Positions 21,864 through 32,609 of a stretch of 64,000 nucleotides of DNA are shown in pieces (position 1 is the stretch's first letter; each line of letters begins with the position of its first letter). The position numbers and the translations under genes are program-made. The notes below the pieces were generated by a model. That model saw only the letters and a program-made list of their open reading frames with translations, did no database searches and had not been told where the DNA came from. The stretch spans positions 13,020,001 to 13,084,000 of the forward strand of contig CM057141.1 of assembly GCA_029964075.1 (NCBI GenBank), written 5' to 3'. The DNA is from Patiria pectinifera (Eukaryota; Echinodermata; Asteroidea; Valvatida; Asterinidae).

Positions 21864-22479
21864 GTAAGCCGTACTAGTAGCCTCCATTCACACCGTTTTG
21901 GTATCGAGTCAATACTCCATGGTACCATTAAGGGTGCAGATCGGTGAATTGGCCCAAAATTGCCAACTCGGACCAAAGCACGATTTGTATGCCCTCAATT
22001 GTTTTTCTGGTATTGTGGGCCATGAACTGGAACATTACTAGGACGGCCTCGATACTTTTTGGTCATTTAGAGTTTACGCACAAAACCCTGGGCTGCCAGG
22101 GTTTTCAGTGTAAAACCCCAGTGCCCAATGATAGACGAGAGGCAAGGTTATTTGCATACATGGGTCGGTTCTGCAGTGGGGAGATGGGTCCAAGGGGGGC
22201 CTGACCGCCAAATCGCAAAGCTAATACATTGCACGTGTACAGCCTGTGCTGTGCACGTGTAGGTGCATCGTAAGGCACACCGGTATAACTTTATTATAAT
22301 CAAAGAGCAAGAAACATAATGGAGTAAGTGGATTCATTCGGATGGTTCTTAGGAGGCCTAGATTCACTGTTGCTCTCTTCACCATATCAAACTTTAAAAA
22401 AATAATCCTTTTGATGACTTTCCCTATGTTTATTCCTGAGCAGTTATTTTTCACTTTTTATGTACACATTAATAACTTG

Positions 22480-22560
22480 ATAATAATAATACCAAGAATG
22501 TATATGGCGCTCTACAAAGATCACAGCGCCTCACAATAAACAGCAAACAGTTTAACAGAA
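22480..22560. repeat. Dispersed repeat fragment in BBOX1-like intron
   Basis: AATAATAATACCAAGAATGT, then GGCGCTCTACAAAGATCACA and GCGCCTCACAATAAAC, a pattern of many marine invertebrate SINE/MITE tails. Family not identified. Confidence 0.35.
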
Positions 22561-22981
22561 AAATTACCAAGAAATGAATATGCAAAACCAACAACAAATA
22601 AGTGTGCTTCGAGTAGGCACGTGAAGCTACACATTATACTCTGCAATTCATAGAGTAAAAATTACATAAGTTTCAAAAGAAGGGTGGAATTTGCAATGGA
22701 GCGCGTATCACCTTTAAAATAGCGAGGAGTCACAGGACTACTTTAATCCCAAAATTCACCAGATTACCACCCAAAAATTGAACAGAAAATGAAAGATTGG
22801 TATCGAGTCTATACATTACATGTAAATTACCATTACGGGTGCAGACCGTATGATTGAGACTCAAACACCTTGGAGTCTTGCGATTATTTAATGAGCTTAA
22901 ATTTGATGGTTACTCAAACACCTTGGAGTCTTGCAAGTATTTTAAATAACGTTTGGACGTGCGCGAAATTATCACAGAGGT

Positions 22982-23247
22982 TGTTACAACTGATAATGTA
23001 GTAACCAATGGATTATGTATCAGCAACCGATAATGTCACAAAAATTAAATTAACCAATACTGTATCACTAACCGATAATGTAACCAAAATTTACCAATAG
23101 TGTAGTAAATGTTACTACATATCGGGTTTTACTGCACTATCAGATAATGTTTGTTATCATTATAGGTTAGTAATATTGGTAAATGTTTGTGACATTATCG
23201 GTTGGTGATGCATTATCCGTTGGTTACTACATTATCATGTTGCAACA
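22982..23247. mobile_element. Fold-back MITE in BBOX1-like intron
   Basis: Ends TGTTACAACTGATAATGTAG and, inverted, TGTTGCAACATGATAATGTA, with several internal CCGATAATGT repeats in both directions. I see no convincing target duplication. Confidence 0.5.
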
Positions 23248-23727
23248 TAGGTCGACGGGGAGTCGATCGATTTACTGGTCTGCAACCTTGCATGTTAGGT
23301 GATAAACAATGATAACGGAATGCCATTACACCAAGGTCGGTCTACCGATCAGAGAATTACATAAAGCAATTGATATGCCACTGAGGAGAATCCATATATT
23401 TGTGTACTCGGAATCTCATGTATTATATACTTTTTGCGGTAAGGAGAGGGCACAAGCTGCCTTGTATCCCCCGGATAGGCATGCACCTTTGGTGCATTCA
23501 TTGCAACTACATTTAAATAATGAAAATACCCTCAGAGACACCCGCAACGCAAAAGGTCTATAATCGAGAGTGTGTATATTGTATAGGGACACGGGGGTAC
23601 CCCTCTGTCTCGTGTCGTGCAAAGTATAACCAGTTCCTTGCTGGATGGTACAACGAGAATGGTTGACTTGTGATCGACATGATTGATTTGTGAAGTTATT
23701 TACACAGTCAAGTTCTTCCCCCTACAG

Positions 23728-23897
23728 TGTACACAGCAATGGCAGGTTCCGATCCATTAACTACAGTGACGGCTCGAGGGCGCCCTACCAAACCGGAGTT
23801 GCAGTGGAACAGGTTACCAGCCTTTACAGAGCCTTGAAGCTGTTCAGTAATGTGATGTATCGGCAAGAAAATGTGGTGCGCCATCAACTGGCTCAAG
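23728..23897 (+). CDS. BBOX1-like: BBOX1-like exon c
   Basis: Starts after CCCCCTACAG and completes an Asn codon with exon b. It reads VHSNGRFRSINYSDGSR, then VAVEQVTSLYRALKLFSNVM, equivalent to the family's GQVVRINFNN...V..FY.AL..F block. It ends CAAG|GTCTGT in phase 1. Confidence 0.78.
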
Positions 23898-24149
23898 GTC
23901 TGTAAAAAAAAAAAAGTGTTGATGGTTTTGTTCGTATTAGTACTCACAGTTCTATCCAGGCCGCAATTTTTTTGTGGACAAACATTGCCATTCGGCCAGA
24001 ATTCAGCCATAAATCAAGCGTCGTGCGGTTGAAAGGTATTACAGCAATTCCAACAATACACCCACATCTGGTGGGAACGCCTTCGTAAAAGAAATTTTTT
24101 TTAAATCCTCGGGAGCCACGAATTTCAAAATGAAACAAATCAATTCAAG

Positions 24150-25790
24150 TCAAAGATCTTTTCTTTCGTATGAACTCTGGAACGAGGTGAACATTATAGT
24201 TAGATTGGTAAATTTGGTCACTTCAAGCCATTGGATGGTGTCCTGGTCGAGGTGTACGAGTCCCTGCTCATGTTTTGTTGGTCTGAAGTCAGTGCAGTCA
24301 TGAATGATGTGGTTGATGGTCTGTGGTCTGGCAGTTTCGATGTTTTTGAGGAATGAGGAACTACGACGCCAACTAGTGCTAAGACAATTGAGTTGGACCC
24401 GGGCCTCACGAGGAAGATCCCAGCCTATGGGTCTGAAGGATTGAGTTTGAATGAAGTCACAGGGTCGTGTTGAGAATGTTGAAGAGGCTTCCTTCCACCG
24501 ATTCAAGGTCCATGATGGGGAAAGAGGATGAGTGGTTATGATATGGAGTCCTTCTGAGGCAAAGTGTTTGTGGTCGAGCCTGCTGCCGATTTGCGGATCA
24601 AATATTGAGGGCACTAGGCTGTCTATATGAATTTGTTGTGTTCACTTAAGCTCAAACCTCTGTGCGGGCCCGTTTCCGGGCGAGAATCCCGGTAAAAAAG
24701 CCCCTTTTTTCGATGTTTCGAGTCATAGTTTGATAACCATGCGGTCTTTTTCAATGGGGGTAAACGGTTCTGTACAATTTAACTCTTTCTCTTTCTCATG
24801 GTATATGTTATTTGGTGAGGTGAGTTGTGAGCCATCTAGGATGATGTTGAGTTCCCTCTTGGCAAGGCGACTTGGAAGATGAAACACGGAGCATACTGTT
24901 TTTAGTTTGCTAGGTTTCATGGTTTCATATATGCCATCTACTGAAGTAGCGCAGTGGCGCACCCAAGATGTGGCGGGGGGGGGGGCTCGCACATTTTTTT
25001 CTTCAAATTAAAAAAAAAATGAAAATGTCCACAATTTTGGGCCACCGAAAGAAGTATTTGTTATTAATTTTTTTTTAGGGCGGGGGGATACTTTGACGTT
25101 TGTGGCGCCACTGACACCCTTTAAATACTACATGTACTCGAAAATAGGCCATATACATATTACCTAGGTCAAATTGTGGGAGTAAAAAAATTTAAAAAGA
25201 GATGGACAACCTCTTGGGGGGAGGGGGGCTCAAGCCCAGCCCCCCCCCCCTCGGTTGTGCCACAAAAGTAGCTGCTTAGACACTTGAGATCTGCATGAAG
25301 ATGTTTTTTAATGGACTCCATGCAGGGACTTATCCGCATGACCAATGGCAGTTACGTCCGCATAGATGAACTGATTTGAAGTTATTGCAGAAATGTCGGA
25401 CATATAGATGTTAACAGATGATTGGTGCCAGTGTGGAGATTTGTGGAATACCATTTTTAGCCTGCGCTCCGTTTGATGTTTCAAGGATGAAAGTACGGCC
25501 TTGCACTAAAATCATCACGAATTGGACAAGATTTACAACTGGGGTGGTTTTCAGGAGCGTGAGATAGACATCACAATGCCAAAACCATATCGTAAGCAAC
25601 AGTGAGGTCGATAATGACTGCTCCAAAATTCTGTTTAATCTGGAAGGGGCATCGTGGACTAGGCGAGGGACTTGATCGGTAGTCGAACGTCGCTTGTGAA
25701 AGCCAACTTGAGCATGTGGTAACTTTGCCCCGATGATATCAGTGATCCTGGCCAGAACCATCCTGTCTAGAAGCTTGTAGATGGGAGTTT
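24150..25790 (-). mobile_element. Decayed non-LTR retrotransposon (LINE) reverse transcriptase, in the last BBOX1-like intron
   Basis: Minus-strand fragments in order: 25761-25411 with the reverse transcriptase block QVGFHKRRSTTDQV and a degenerate NGIPQ.S.LAP; near 25320 the catalytic box reads FIYADV where YADD is expected, followed by an in-frame stop; 24920-24800 with SKLKTVCSVFHL...KRELNIILDG; and 24440-24230 with LPREARVQLNCL...HIIHDC...LDQDTIQWL. The order and motifs fit the 3' half of a jockey/CR1-like ORF2. Stops, frameshifts and an inserted G-rich element (24953-25262) make it dead. It runs opposite to the host gene. Confidence 0.75.
24953..25262. mobile_element. Small G/C-run-rich repeat inserted into the LINE
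   Basis: This segment interrupts the LINE coding trace. It starts GTGGCGCACCCAAG and ends TTGTGCCAC, weakly inverted ends, and contains runs of G and C and a GTGGCGCCAC palindrome. I do not recognise the family. Confidence 0.4.
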
Positions 25791-26106
25791 CCTGAATGCT
25801 CCGAAATGAAAATGATTCTTCTGAAGAGGTGATTTTCAGTCAAATTAGGAGTTATGAATCCTCCATAGATATGTATTGTGTTATTTGATTAAAAGTGGCG
25901 TAAACAAAGGGATCCTCAAATTTAAAATGCTGTCTCTGTTGAAAAGACCTTATTCCAACAATGGTTAGTACTGCGCCCCCCCCCCCAAAAAAAACCGAAC
26001 CAAAATGGTGAGTGGACTCTATATCACTGTATTACAGACTCTAAGTTGGGGCCTATACGGGTTTCTCAAACTCTCCCAATTCATGTAATCTACTTTTCTT
26101 TGACAG

Positions 26107-26273
26107 GGGAGATAGCTACTTTCAATAACACTCGTGTCCTTCACGCCCGCAGCGCCTTCACCATTACTGGCGATGGAGGCCGCCATCTTGAAGGCGGTTA
26201 CATGGACTGGGACGAGGCTCGATCGCGCATTCGTGTTCTTCGCGAGAAGCTCTTCGGTGATGCAGCTCTGTGA
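26107..26273 (+). CDS. BBOX1-like: BBOX1-like exon d: distal histidine, 2-oxoglutarate arginine and stop
   Basis: Starts after TTTGACAG and reads GEIATFNNTRVLHARSAF, then GRHLEGGYMDWDEARSRIRV, ending FGDAAL with TGA at 26271-26273. The His of RVLHAR is the third iron ligand and the Arg of GRHLEG binds the 2-oxoglutarate carboxylate in this family. Both are intact. Confidence 0.82.
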
Positions 26274-27917
26274 CTTGTTTACATTATTTTATGCTAGTTT
26301 TGATGTGCGGTATAAAATTATTGTAGGCTATACTTCCGGAGGTTACAGTTGATCTTGATCACTATGTTTAACAAAGCTAAAACAAAATTCTTAACGAGTG
26401 CTTACATGCTACTGTTGATTAGAGGGATTGATGTTTAATGTAATGTAAACGGCATTTTCTTTATCGACATATTTTGTGTTGGGATAAACTGGAGATCAGT
26501 CATTTTGATGGTCGCGGACTCGAAGTTAATGTGGATGTGGTGGATGCGGGGGTCGGGCTGGAAATGTGGGAATAAGAGATTCTGGAATGTGTGTTTAGGG
26601 AAAGTCAAAGATATGTGGTTGTTAATTTGGATAAATTTCTTTGAATTTAAAGCTTAATATCGCTTACCATCTTCTCGGGAAACTATAAAGCAAGGCATTT
26701 CTTTCTTTAAATGTAATATTGTACAAGATTTGATTTTACTGCAGTTCAGAAATTGACGGATTTGTGGGTTAAAATTTCATAGCAAATGTTGTTACACTGA
26801 TCTGTTTAAAGTTTTGTGTTCAAAGATGCGGCTTAAAAAAACACGAAAAATGATGTTGTTATAGTCTGGTAAATAAATTTGGTATTAAATAATGTCGTCA
26901 GTAATTGTAAATAGACTTTTGTCCAGTTTGTTTCCAACGATGGTCGGTGTTTTAGTCTTTCGCGTTATCCAAAAGTAACTGGTTGTTCTGACTTGGGACT
27001 TGCTGCAACGGTGCTGACAACAGTTCCTCGGAATTTACTGCACAAAATAGAAATCAGAGGGAAGCATGCACTATATATTGTGAATTTTTTTCTCCAAACT
27101 ACAGGTCTGGACTTGGGCATTTTTGCATCTTGTATTTTCAGTTTTCTAACAGTGTATTTTTTCCTTGGAATTTCATTTTGAGGTAATATTAGATTGAGAC
27201 TGTGGATAACCTTGCAGCACTAAAAGAGATTTGCTACGGGATTTACCTTACAAAGCAAAAATAAGAGGTGAATATTCACCGTATGCATCTGTCATTTTTG
27301 CATACCTATTTGGGCTCCTGACATAGAGATTTTTAAATCTTGTAACCCTTCTATGCATTTGGGTTTTTTTTTATCAATGTATAGATTGTCTAGAATATCT
27401 TATTTTGAGGCACATTGAGATCCGGATATAGAAAGCGAATTAATACCTAGCGGCGCTGACAGGGGTTGCTGAGGGATTTACTCGTTTGTAAAATCACAAC
27501 GCTTCGTTTTACCCAAGTGTGATATTTATTAAGGGAGAAACTCACCCGGATTAGTACTGTATGTTTCTTGAAACGTTTCTGTCATGCTAGGCCATTGGTG
27601 ATGGTTTCAGTGATTCCTGCTGAGCAAATAAAATCCAGGTCAGTAATTTGTTGCTACCAAGTCAGGGATACTTTTTCGGATTACTGCAACTACGTATAGA
27701 ATCTATATGCAAATAAACGTGACAAACACTTAAAAATCAAAACATTAATCTGCAATCTATAGTAAACACAACATTTACAATAACTAGAAATGTGTTTGTG
27801 GACAAACACAAGCTGTTTCTGCTGTTTGAAATGACTGGGACTTCTAATAACGTCGTCATGATAGATTTCATGTATAACACATGATACTGTAACGTCATGT
27901 TACCACCGAATCAGACA
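26274..27917. other. Downstream of the BBOX1-like stop: no gene seen
   Basis: AT-rich, single-copy-looking sequence. A stretch near 26730-26960 (CAGAAATTGACGG, GTTACACTGA, TTTCCAACGATGGTCGG) is a degraded relative of the palindromic-core TTAA element. Confidence 0.5.
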
Positions 27918-30638
27918 TTCAGTTCTCATTTATCGCAGTCTAAAGGTACCTTAACATGGATGGTTCTGAATAAACTATATACTGTTGAAAAGCTGATGAA
28001 TAGGCCAACAAGTTGTCCAATCGGCAAGGTTTCAGACTTGAAACTTTTGGAGTAAACGTCAGATGTAATACATGATGCCACTAGTTTCGTTTTTGTGCAG
28101 TAAATCCCATAGCAAGGCCTGTCAGCGCCAACCGGCATGGCTCTCATGTATCGCAGTCTAAAGGTACCTTAACATGGACGGTTCTGGACAAACTTTATAC
28201 CGTTGAAAAGCAGATGAAAGGGCCAACCAGCATGCAAATCGGCAAGGCTCTAGACCTAAAACTGTTGGAGAAAACCGCAGAAGAAGTGGCTGATGCCACT
28301 AGTCTCGTTTTTGTGCAGTAAGGCCCCTAGCAAGGCCTGTCCGCCCAAACCCGCATGGCTCTCGTGTATCGCAGTCTAAAGGTACCTTAACATGAACGGT
28401 TCTGGACAAACTTTATACCGTTGAAAAGCAGATGAATGGGCCAACCAGCATGCAAATCGGCAAGGCTCTAGACCTGAAACTTTTGGAGAAAACCGCAGAA
28501 GAAGTGGCTGATGCCACTAGTCTCGTTTTTGTGCAGTAAGTCCCATAGCAAGGCCTGTCAGCGCCAACCCGCATGGCTCTCGTGTATTGCAGTCTAAAGG
28601 TGCCTTGACATGGACGGTTTTAGACAAACTATATACTGTTGGAAAGATGATGGATAGGCCAAAAGCTGGCAAATGGGCAAAATTTCAGACATGAAACTTT
28701 TGGAGTAAACGTCAGACGTAGTACATGATGCCACTAGTTTCGTTTTTGTGCAGTAAATCCCTTTGCAAGGCCTGTAAGCGCCAACCTGGATGGCTCTCAT
28801 ATATCTCAGTCTTAAATTACTTTAACATAGATAGTTCTTTACAAACTTTATACTGTTAAAAAGCTGATGAATAGGTCAACCAGCATACAAATCGGCAAGG
28901 CTCTAGTCTTTAAACTTTTGGAGAAAACTGCAGATGTAGTAGCTGATGGCACTTGTTTCGTTTTTGTGCAGTAAGTCCCATTGAAAGGCCTGTCAGCGCC
29001 AACCCGCATGGCTCTCGTTAATCGCAGTCTAAAGGTACCTTAACATGAACGGTTCTGAACAAACTTTATACCGTTAAAAACGGATGAATGGGCCAACCAG
29101 CATGCAAATCAGCAAGGCTTTAGACCTTAAACTTTTGGAGAAAATCGCAGATGTAGTAGCTGATGCCACTAGTTTTGTCTTTGTGCAGTAAGTCCCATAG
29201 CATGGCCTGTCAAAGCCAACCGGCATGGCTCTCATGTATCGCAGTCTAAAGGTACCTTAACATGGACGGTTCTGGACAAACTTTATACTGTTGGAAAGCG
29301 AATGAACGGGCCAACCAGCGTGCAAATCGACAAAGCTCTAGACCTGAAACTTTTGGAGAAAACAGCAGATGTAGTAGCTGATGCCACTAGTTTCGGGGTT
29401 TTTTTTGCAGTATGTCCCATAGCAAGGTCTGTCAGCGCCAACCGGCATGGCTCTCATGTATCTGAGTCTAAAGGTACCTTAACATGGACGGTTCTGGACA
29501 AACTTTATACCGTTGGATAGCGGATGAATGGACCAACCAGCATGCAAATCGGCAAGGCTTTAGACCTAAAACTTTTGGAGAAAATCGCAGATGTAGTAGC
29601 TGATGCCACTAGTTTCTTCTTTGTGCAGTAAGTCCCATAGCAAGGTCTGTCAGCGACAACCGGCATGGCTCTCATGTATCGCAGTCTAAAGGTACCTTAA
29701 CATGGACGGTTCTGGACAAACTTTATACCGTTGGAAAGCGGATGAATGGACCAACCAGCATGCAAATCGGTAAGGCTCTAGACTTGTAACTTGTTGAGAA
29801 AACCGCAGATGTAGTAGCTGATGCCACTAGTTTCGTTTTTGTGCAGTAAGTCCCATAGCATGGCCTGTCAAAGCCAACCGGCATGGCTCTCATGTATCGC
29901 AGTCTAAAGGTATCTTAACATGGACGGTTCTGGACAAACTTTATACTGTTGGAAAGCGAATGAACGGGCCAACCAGCATGCAAATCGACAAAGCTCTAGA
30001 CCTGAAACTTTTGGAGAAAACAGCAGATGTAGTAGCTGATGCCACTAGTTTCGGGTTTTTTTTTGCAGTATGTCCCATAGCAAGGTCTGTCAGCGCCAAC
30101 CGGCATGGCTCTCATGTATCTGAGTCTAAAGGTACCTTAACATGGACGGTTCTGGACAAACTTTATACCGTTGGATAGCGGATGAATGGACCAACCAGCA
30201 TGCAAATCGGCAAGGCTTTAGACCTAAAACTTTTGGAGAAAATCGCAGATGTAGTAGCTGATGCCACTAGTTTCGTTTTTGTGCAGTAAGTCCCATAGCA
30301 AGGCCTGTCAGCGCCAACCGGCATGGCTCTCATGTATCGCAGTCTAAAGGTACCTTAACATGGACGGTTCTGGACAAACTTTATACCGTTGGAAAGCGGA
30401 TGAATGGGCCAACCAGCATGCAAATCGGCAAGGCTCTAGACTTGTAACTTGTTGAGAAAACCGCAGATGTAGTAGCTGATGCCACTAGTTTCGTTTTTGT
30501 GCAGTAAGTCCAATAGCAAGGCCTGTCAGCGCCAACAGGCATGGCTCTCATGTATCGCCGTCTAAAGGTATCTTAACATGGACCGTTCTGGACAAACTTT
30601 ATACCGTTGTAAAGCGGATGAATGGGCCAACCAGCCCT
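27918..30638. repeat. Satellite array, ~219-bp unit, 12-13 copies
   Basis: The anchor CAGTCTAAAGGTACCTTAAC recurs near 27938, 28155, 28375, 28591, 28806, 29023, 29242, 29461, 29679, 29900, 30121, 30340 and 30559. Units are diverged on the left and more alike on the right. 29242-29900 and 29900-30559 repeat as a three-unit block (period about 658 bp) with near identity. The ~70-codon frames inside are by-products of the unit. Confidence 0.9.
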
Positions 30639-31090
30639 TTAAAGCCACCACAGGTACCCATGGACACGAGGTTGCGGCGCCACGAATTGATGCTGTTTTT
30701 ACCCCAGACACCGCATACAAGATCTCCACAAGATTTTCACGAAATAGATAGATTTTACTAAAAAAAATAGGAGCCAAGGTGGGTTGATGTGTCGCAAATG
30801 GAAGAGTTTTAGAAAAGGGATTATTAAGTCCAAATTTTAGCCAAGGAAATTCATTCTGGTTAAAATAAGAGCATTTTGAAACTTCACTTTCAAACTCGAA
30901 AACTTTACTACACGAGAACAAAGAAATGTCTCCACAAAAATATTTCAGTTAGTGTGGGCGCGTACTGCTCGACACCCTGGGTACGAGGTTGGCTCGTGCT
31001 AGTCTTTTTACGTGTCAGCATCCGGGGTGCGTCACGAACAGCGTGTGGGACTTGACTAAAGGCTAAGGATGCCGCCGCCGGGGCTTGGGG

Positions 31091-31873
31091 TGTCGGACGC
31101 TTCGCCCCATTTCCACGTCGCCCCATGTCACTTCGCCCCTAACCACTTCGCCCCATCCCCACTTCGCCCCATCCCCACATCGCCCCATCCCCGCTTCGCC
31201 CCATCCCCACATCGCCCCATCCCCGCTTCGCCCCATCCCCACTTCGCCCCATCCCCACTTCGCCCCATGTAGATTGGTTCCTCCAAGAGTGACATTAGGA
31301 TGTCAAAGGTATTGTCGTTCTCAGATAAGTGGGAGACGGGTTGGTATAGCCGGGTCTTTTAGGCCAAAAAAAATTAAGATATTCGGTCTCTGGAAAGTTC
31401 CGGAATTGACGCGGCCACGCGGCTTTTTTTTGGGGGGGGGGGCTTTTTTTTCTTCTTCAAGCTTGGATTGTAGTACAGACAAGGTGGGGTACTATTTTGC
31501 TTTTTTGGTGTCCTCATGTACATTGGTGTCCTCCATAATTTGCCTTGTTCATTTGGTGGGCTAATTCTTTCCGTTGGTTAGCAATTAGTGTATCTGTTGG
31601 AACATGGAGGAATAAGAACACATTCCTCCATGGTTGGAATTGTTTTTAAGCCAATAAAATAGATGAGATTTTTTTTAACTTTTTACATGTAACGGCTGGG
31701 GCGAAGTGGGGATGGGGCGAAGTGGGAATGGGGCGAAGTGGGAATGGGGCGAAGTGGGAATGGGGCGAAGTGGGAATGGGGCGATGTGGGGATGGGGCGA
31801 AGTGGGGATGGGGCGAAGTGGTTAGGGGCGAAGTGACATGGGGCGACGTGGAAATGGGGCGAAGTGTCCGACA
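31091..31873. mobile_element. Fold-back element with 17-bp GGGGCGAAG repeats in both arms
   Basis: Left arm 31091-31268 (CTTCGCCCCATCCCCAC units), right arm about 31695-31873 (the inverse), ends TGTCGGAC inverted. The 9-bp CGGGGCTTG occurs just outside both ends (31079-31087, 31876-31884), a likely target duplication. The 420-bp core contains, in reverse, sequence related to 5085-5240 and 44100-44255. Confidence 0.7.
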
Positions 31874-32089
31874 TTCGGGGCTTGTACGCAGAATCTCCGG
31901 TCAACGTTATAATCTTTCATGGGAGACGGTCAGAGCTAGCTGATTGTGCACTCACACGTACTTGTTTGGATATCACCACTGACTTTGAACTTTTCAAATT
32001 AAATTGTTCAATAAATGAAATCTCCATTTTATTTCGCACCCCATCCCTCCCCGTCTGTCACCCTTTACTCCGTTCTCAACACTGCATCA

Positions 32090-32386
32090 CGAAGTCCGAC
32101 GCGGACTAATGAGGCGTCGGACTTAATTATGAGGCATAACATTGATTTATTCCGCCTCATAGGTCCGACGCCTCATTAGTCCGACGCCTCGTAAGTCCGA
32201 CGTCGGAAAAAAAAAAAAACGTTTAATTTGTCAGAGCTATGACGCATCGGACCTATGAGGCGTCGGACTTGTGAGGCGTCGGACATATATGAGGCGTCGG
32301 ACTTATGGGACTTTATTTGGTTAGGGGATTTTGTCGGACTTATGATGCGTCGGACCTATGAGGCGTCGGACTTACGAGCGGACCCC
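32090..32386. repeat. Cluster of inverted GTCCGACGCCTCAT motifs
   Basis: At least ten copies of the 13-14-bp motif TGAGGCGTCGGACTT or its inverse, spaced 15-40 bp, in both orientations around an A-run at 32205-32218, giving many possible hairpins. Confidence 0.65.
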
Positions 32387-32443
32387 ATCCATTCTTGTGT
32401 TCCCTCTAAATACAATGTACTGATTTGATTTGGTTTTTGCCTT

Positions 32444-32609
32444 CACAGAAAACTCAAAGTGAGTCACTTGACTCATTATCGTAAAAAAAAAAACAATACT
32501 CATTTTGTCCGTGTAGTGACACAATATGGCTCCAAGTGTGCCACTTCATGGACGAAATGACTCAATTTTTACGATAATGAGTCAAACGACTGACTTTATG
32601 TTTTCTGTG
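32444..32609. mobile_element. 166-bp inverted-repeat MITE
   Basis: Ends CACAGAAAACTCAAAGTGAG and, inverted, CACAGAAAACATAAAGTCAG, both running into TTGACTCATTATCGTAAAAA. Almost the whole element is hairpin. The target duplication is unclear. Confidence 0.6.

Larger units (their letters stand above)
21172..26273 (+). pseudogene. BBOX1-like: Gamma-butyrobetaine dioxygenase-like gene, 3' part only (four exons)
   Basis: Gene-level entry. Four plus-strand exons (21172-21277, 21658-21863, 23728-23897, 26107-26273) join in frame to encode about 215 residues matching the C-terminal half of gamma-butyrobetaine dioxygenase (387 residues in humans). That enzyme is a 2-oxoglutarate/Fe(II) oxygenase making carnitine. 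The iron ligands HVD and the distal His (RVLHAR), and the 2-oxoglutarate arginine (GRHLEGGYMDWD), are all present. The N-terminal half is not seen: left of about 20966 the sequence is the receptor duplication unit. I read this as a gene cut at the duplication breakpoint, so probably a pseudogene, although the surviving frame is undamaged. A trimethyllysine dioxygenase-type relative is the alternative. Confidence 0.72.

Noticed and set aside
29302-30178. Two identical 72-codon ORFs
   Set aside because: They are the same position in successive higher-order satellite units, with no protein-like features.
27918-30638. CRISPR-like regular repeats
   Set aside because: Units are ~219 bp and tandem without unique spacers, in animal DNA; this is satellite sequence. 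The same holds for the 61-bp, 17-bp and 30-bp arrays at 19.6, 31.1 and 63.5 kb.
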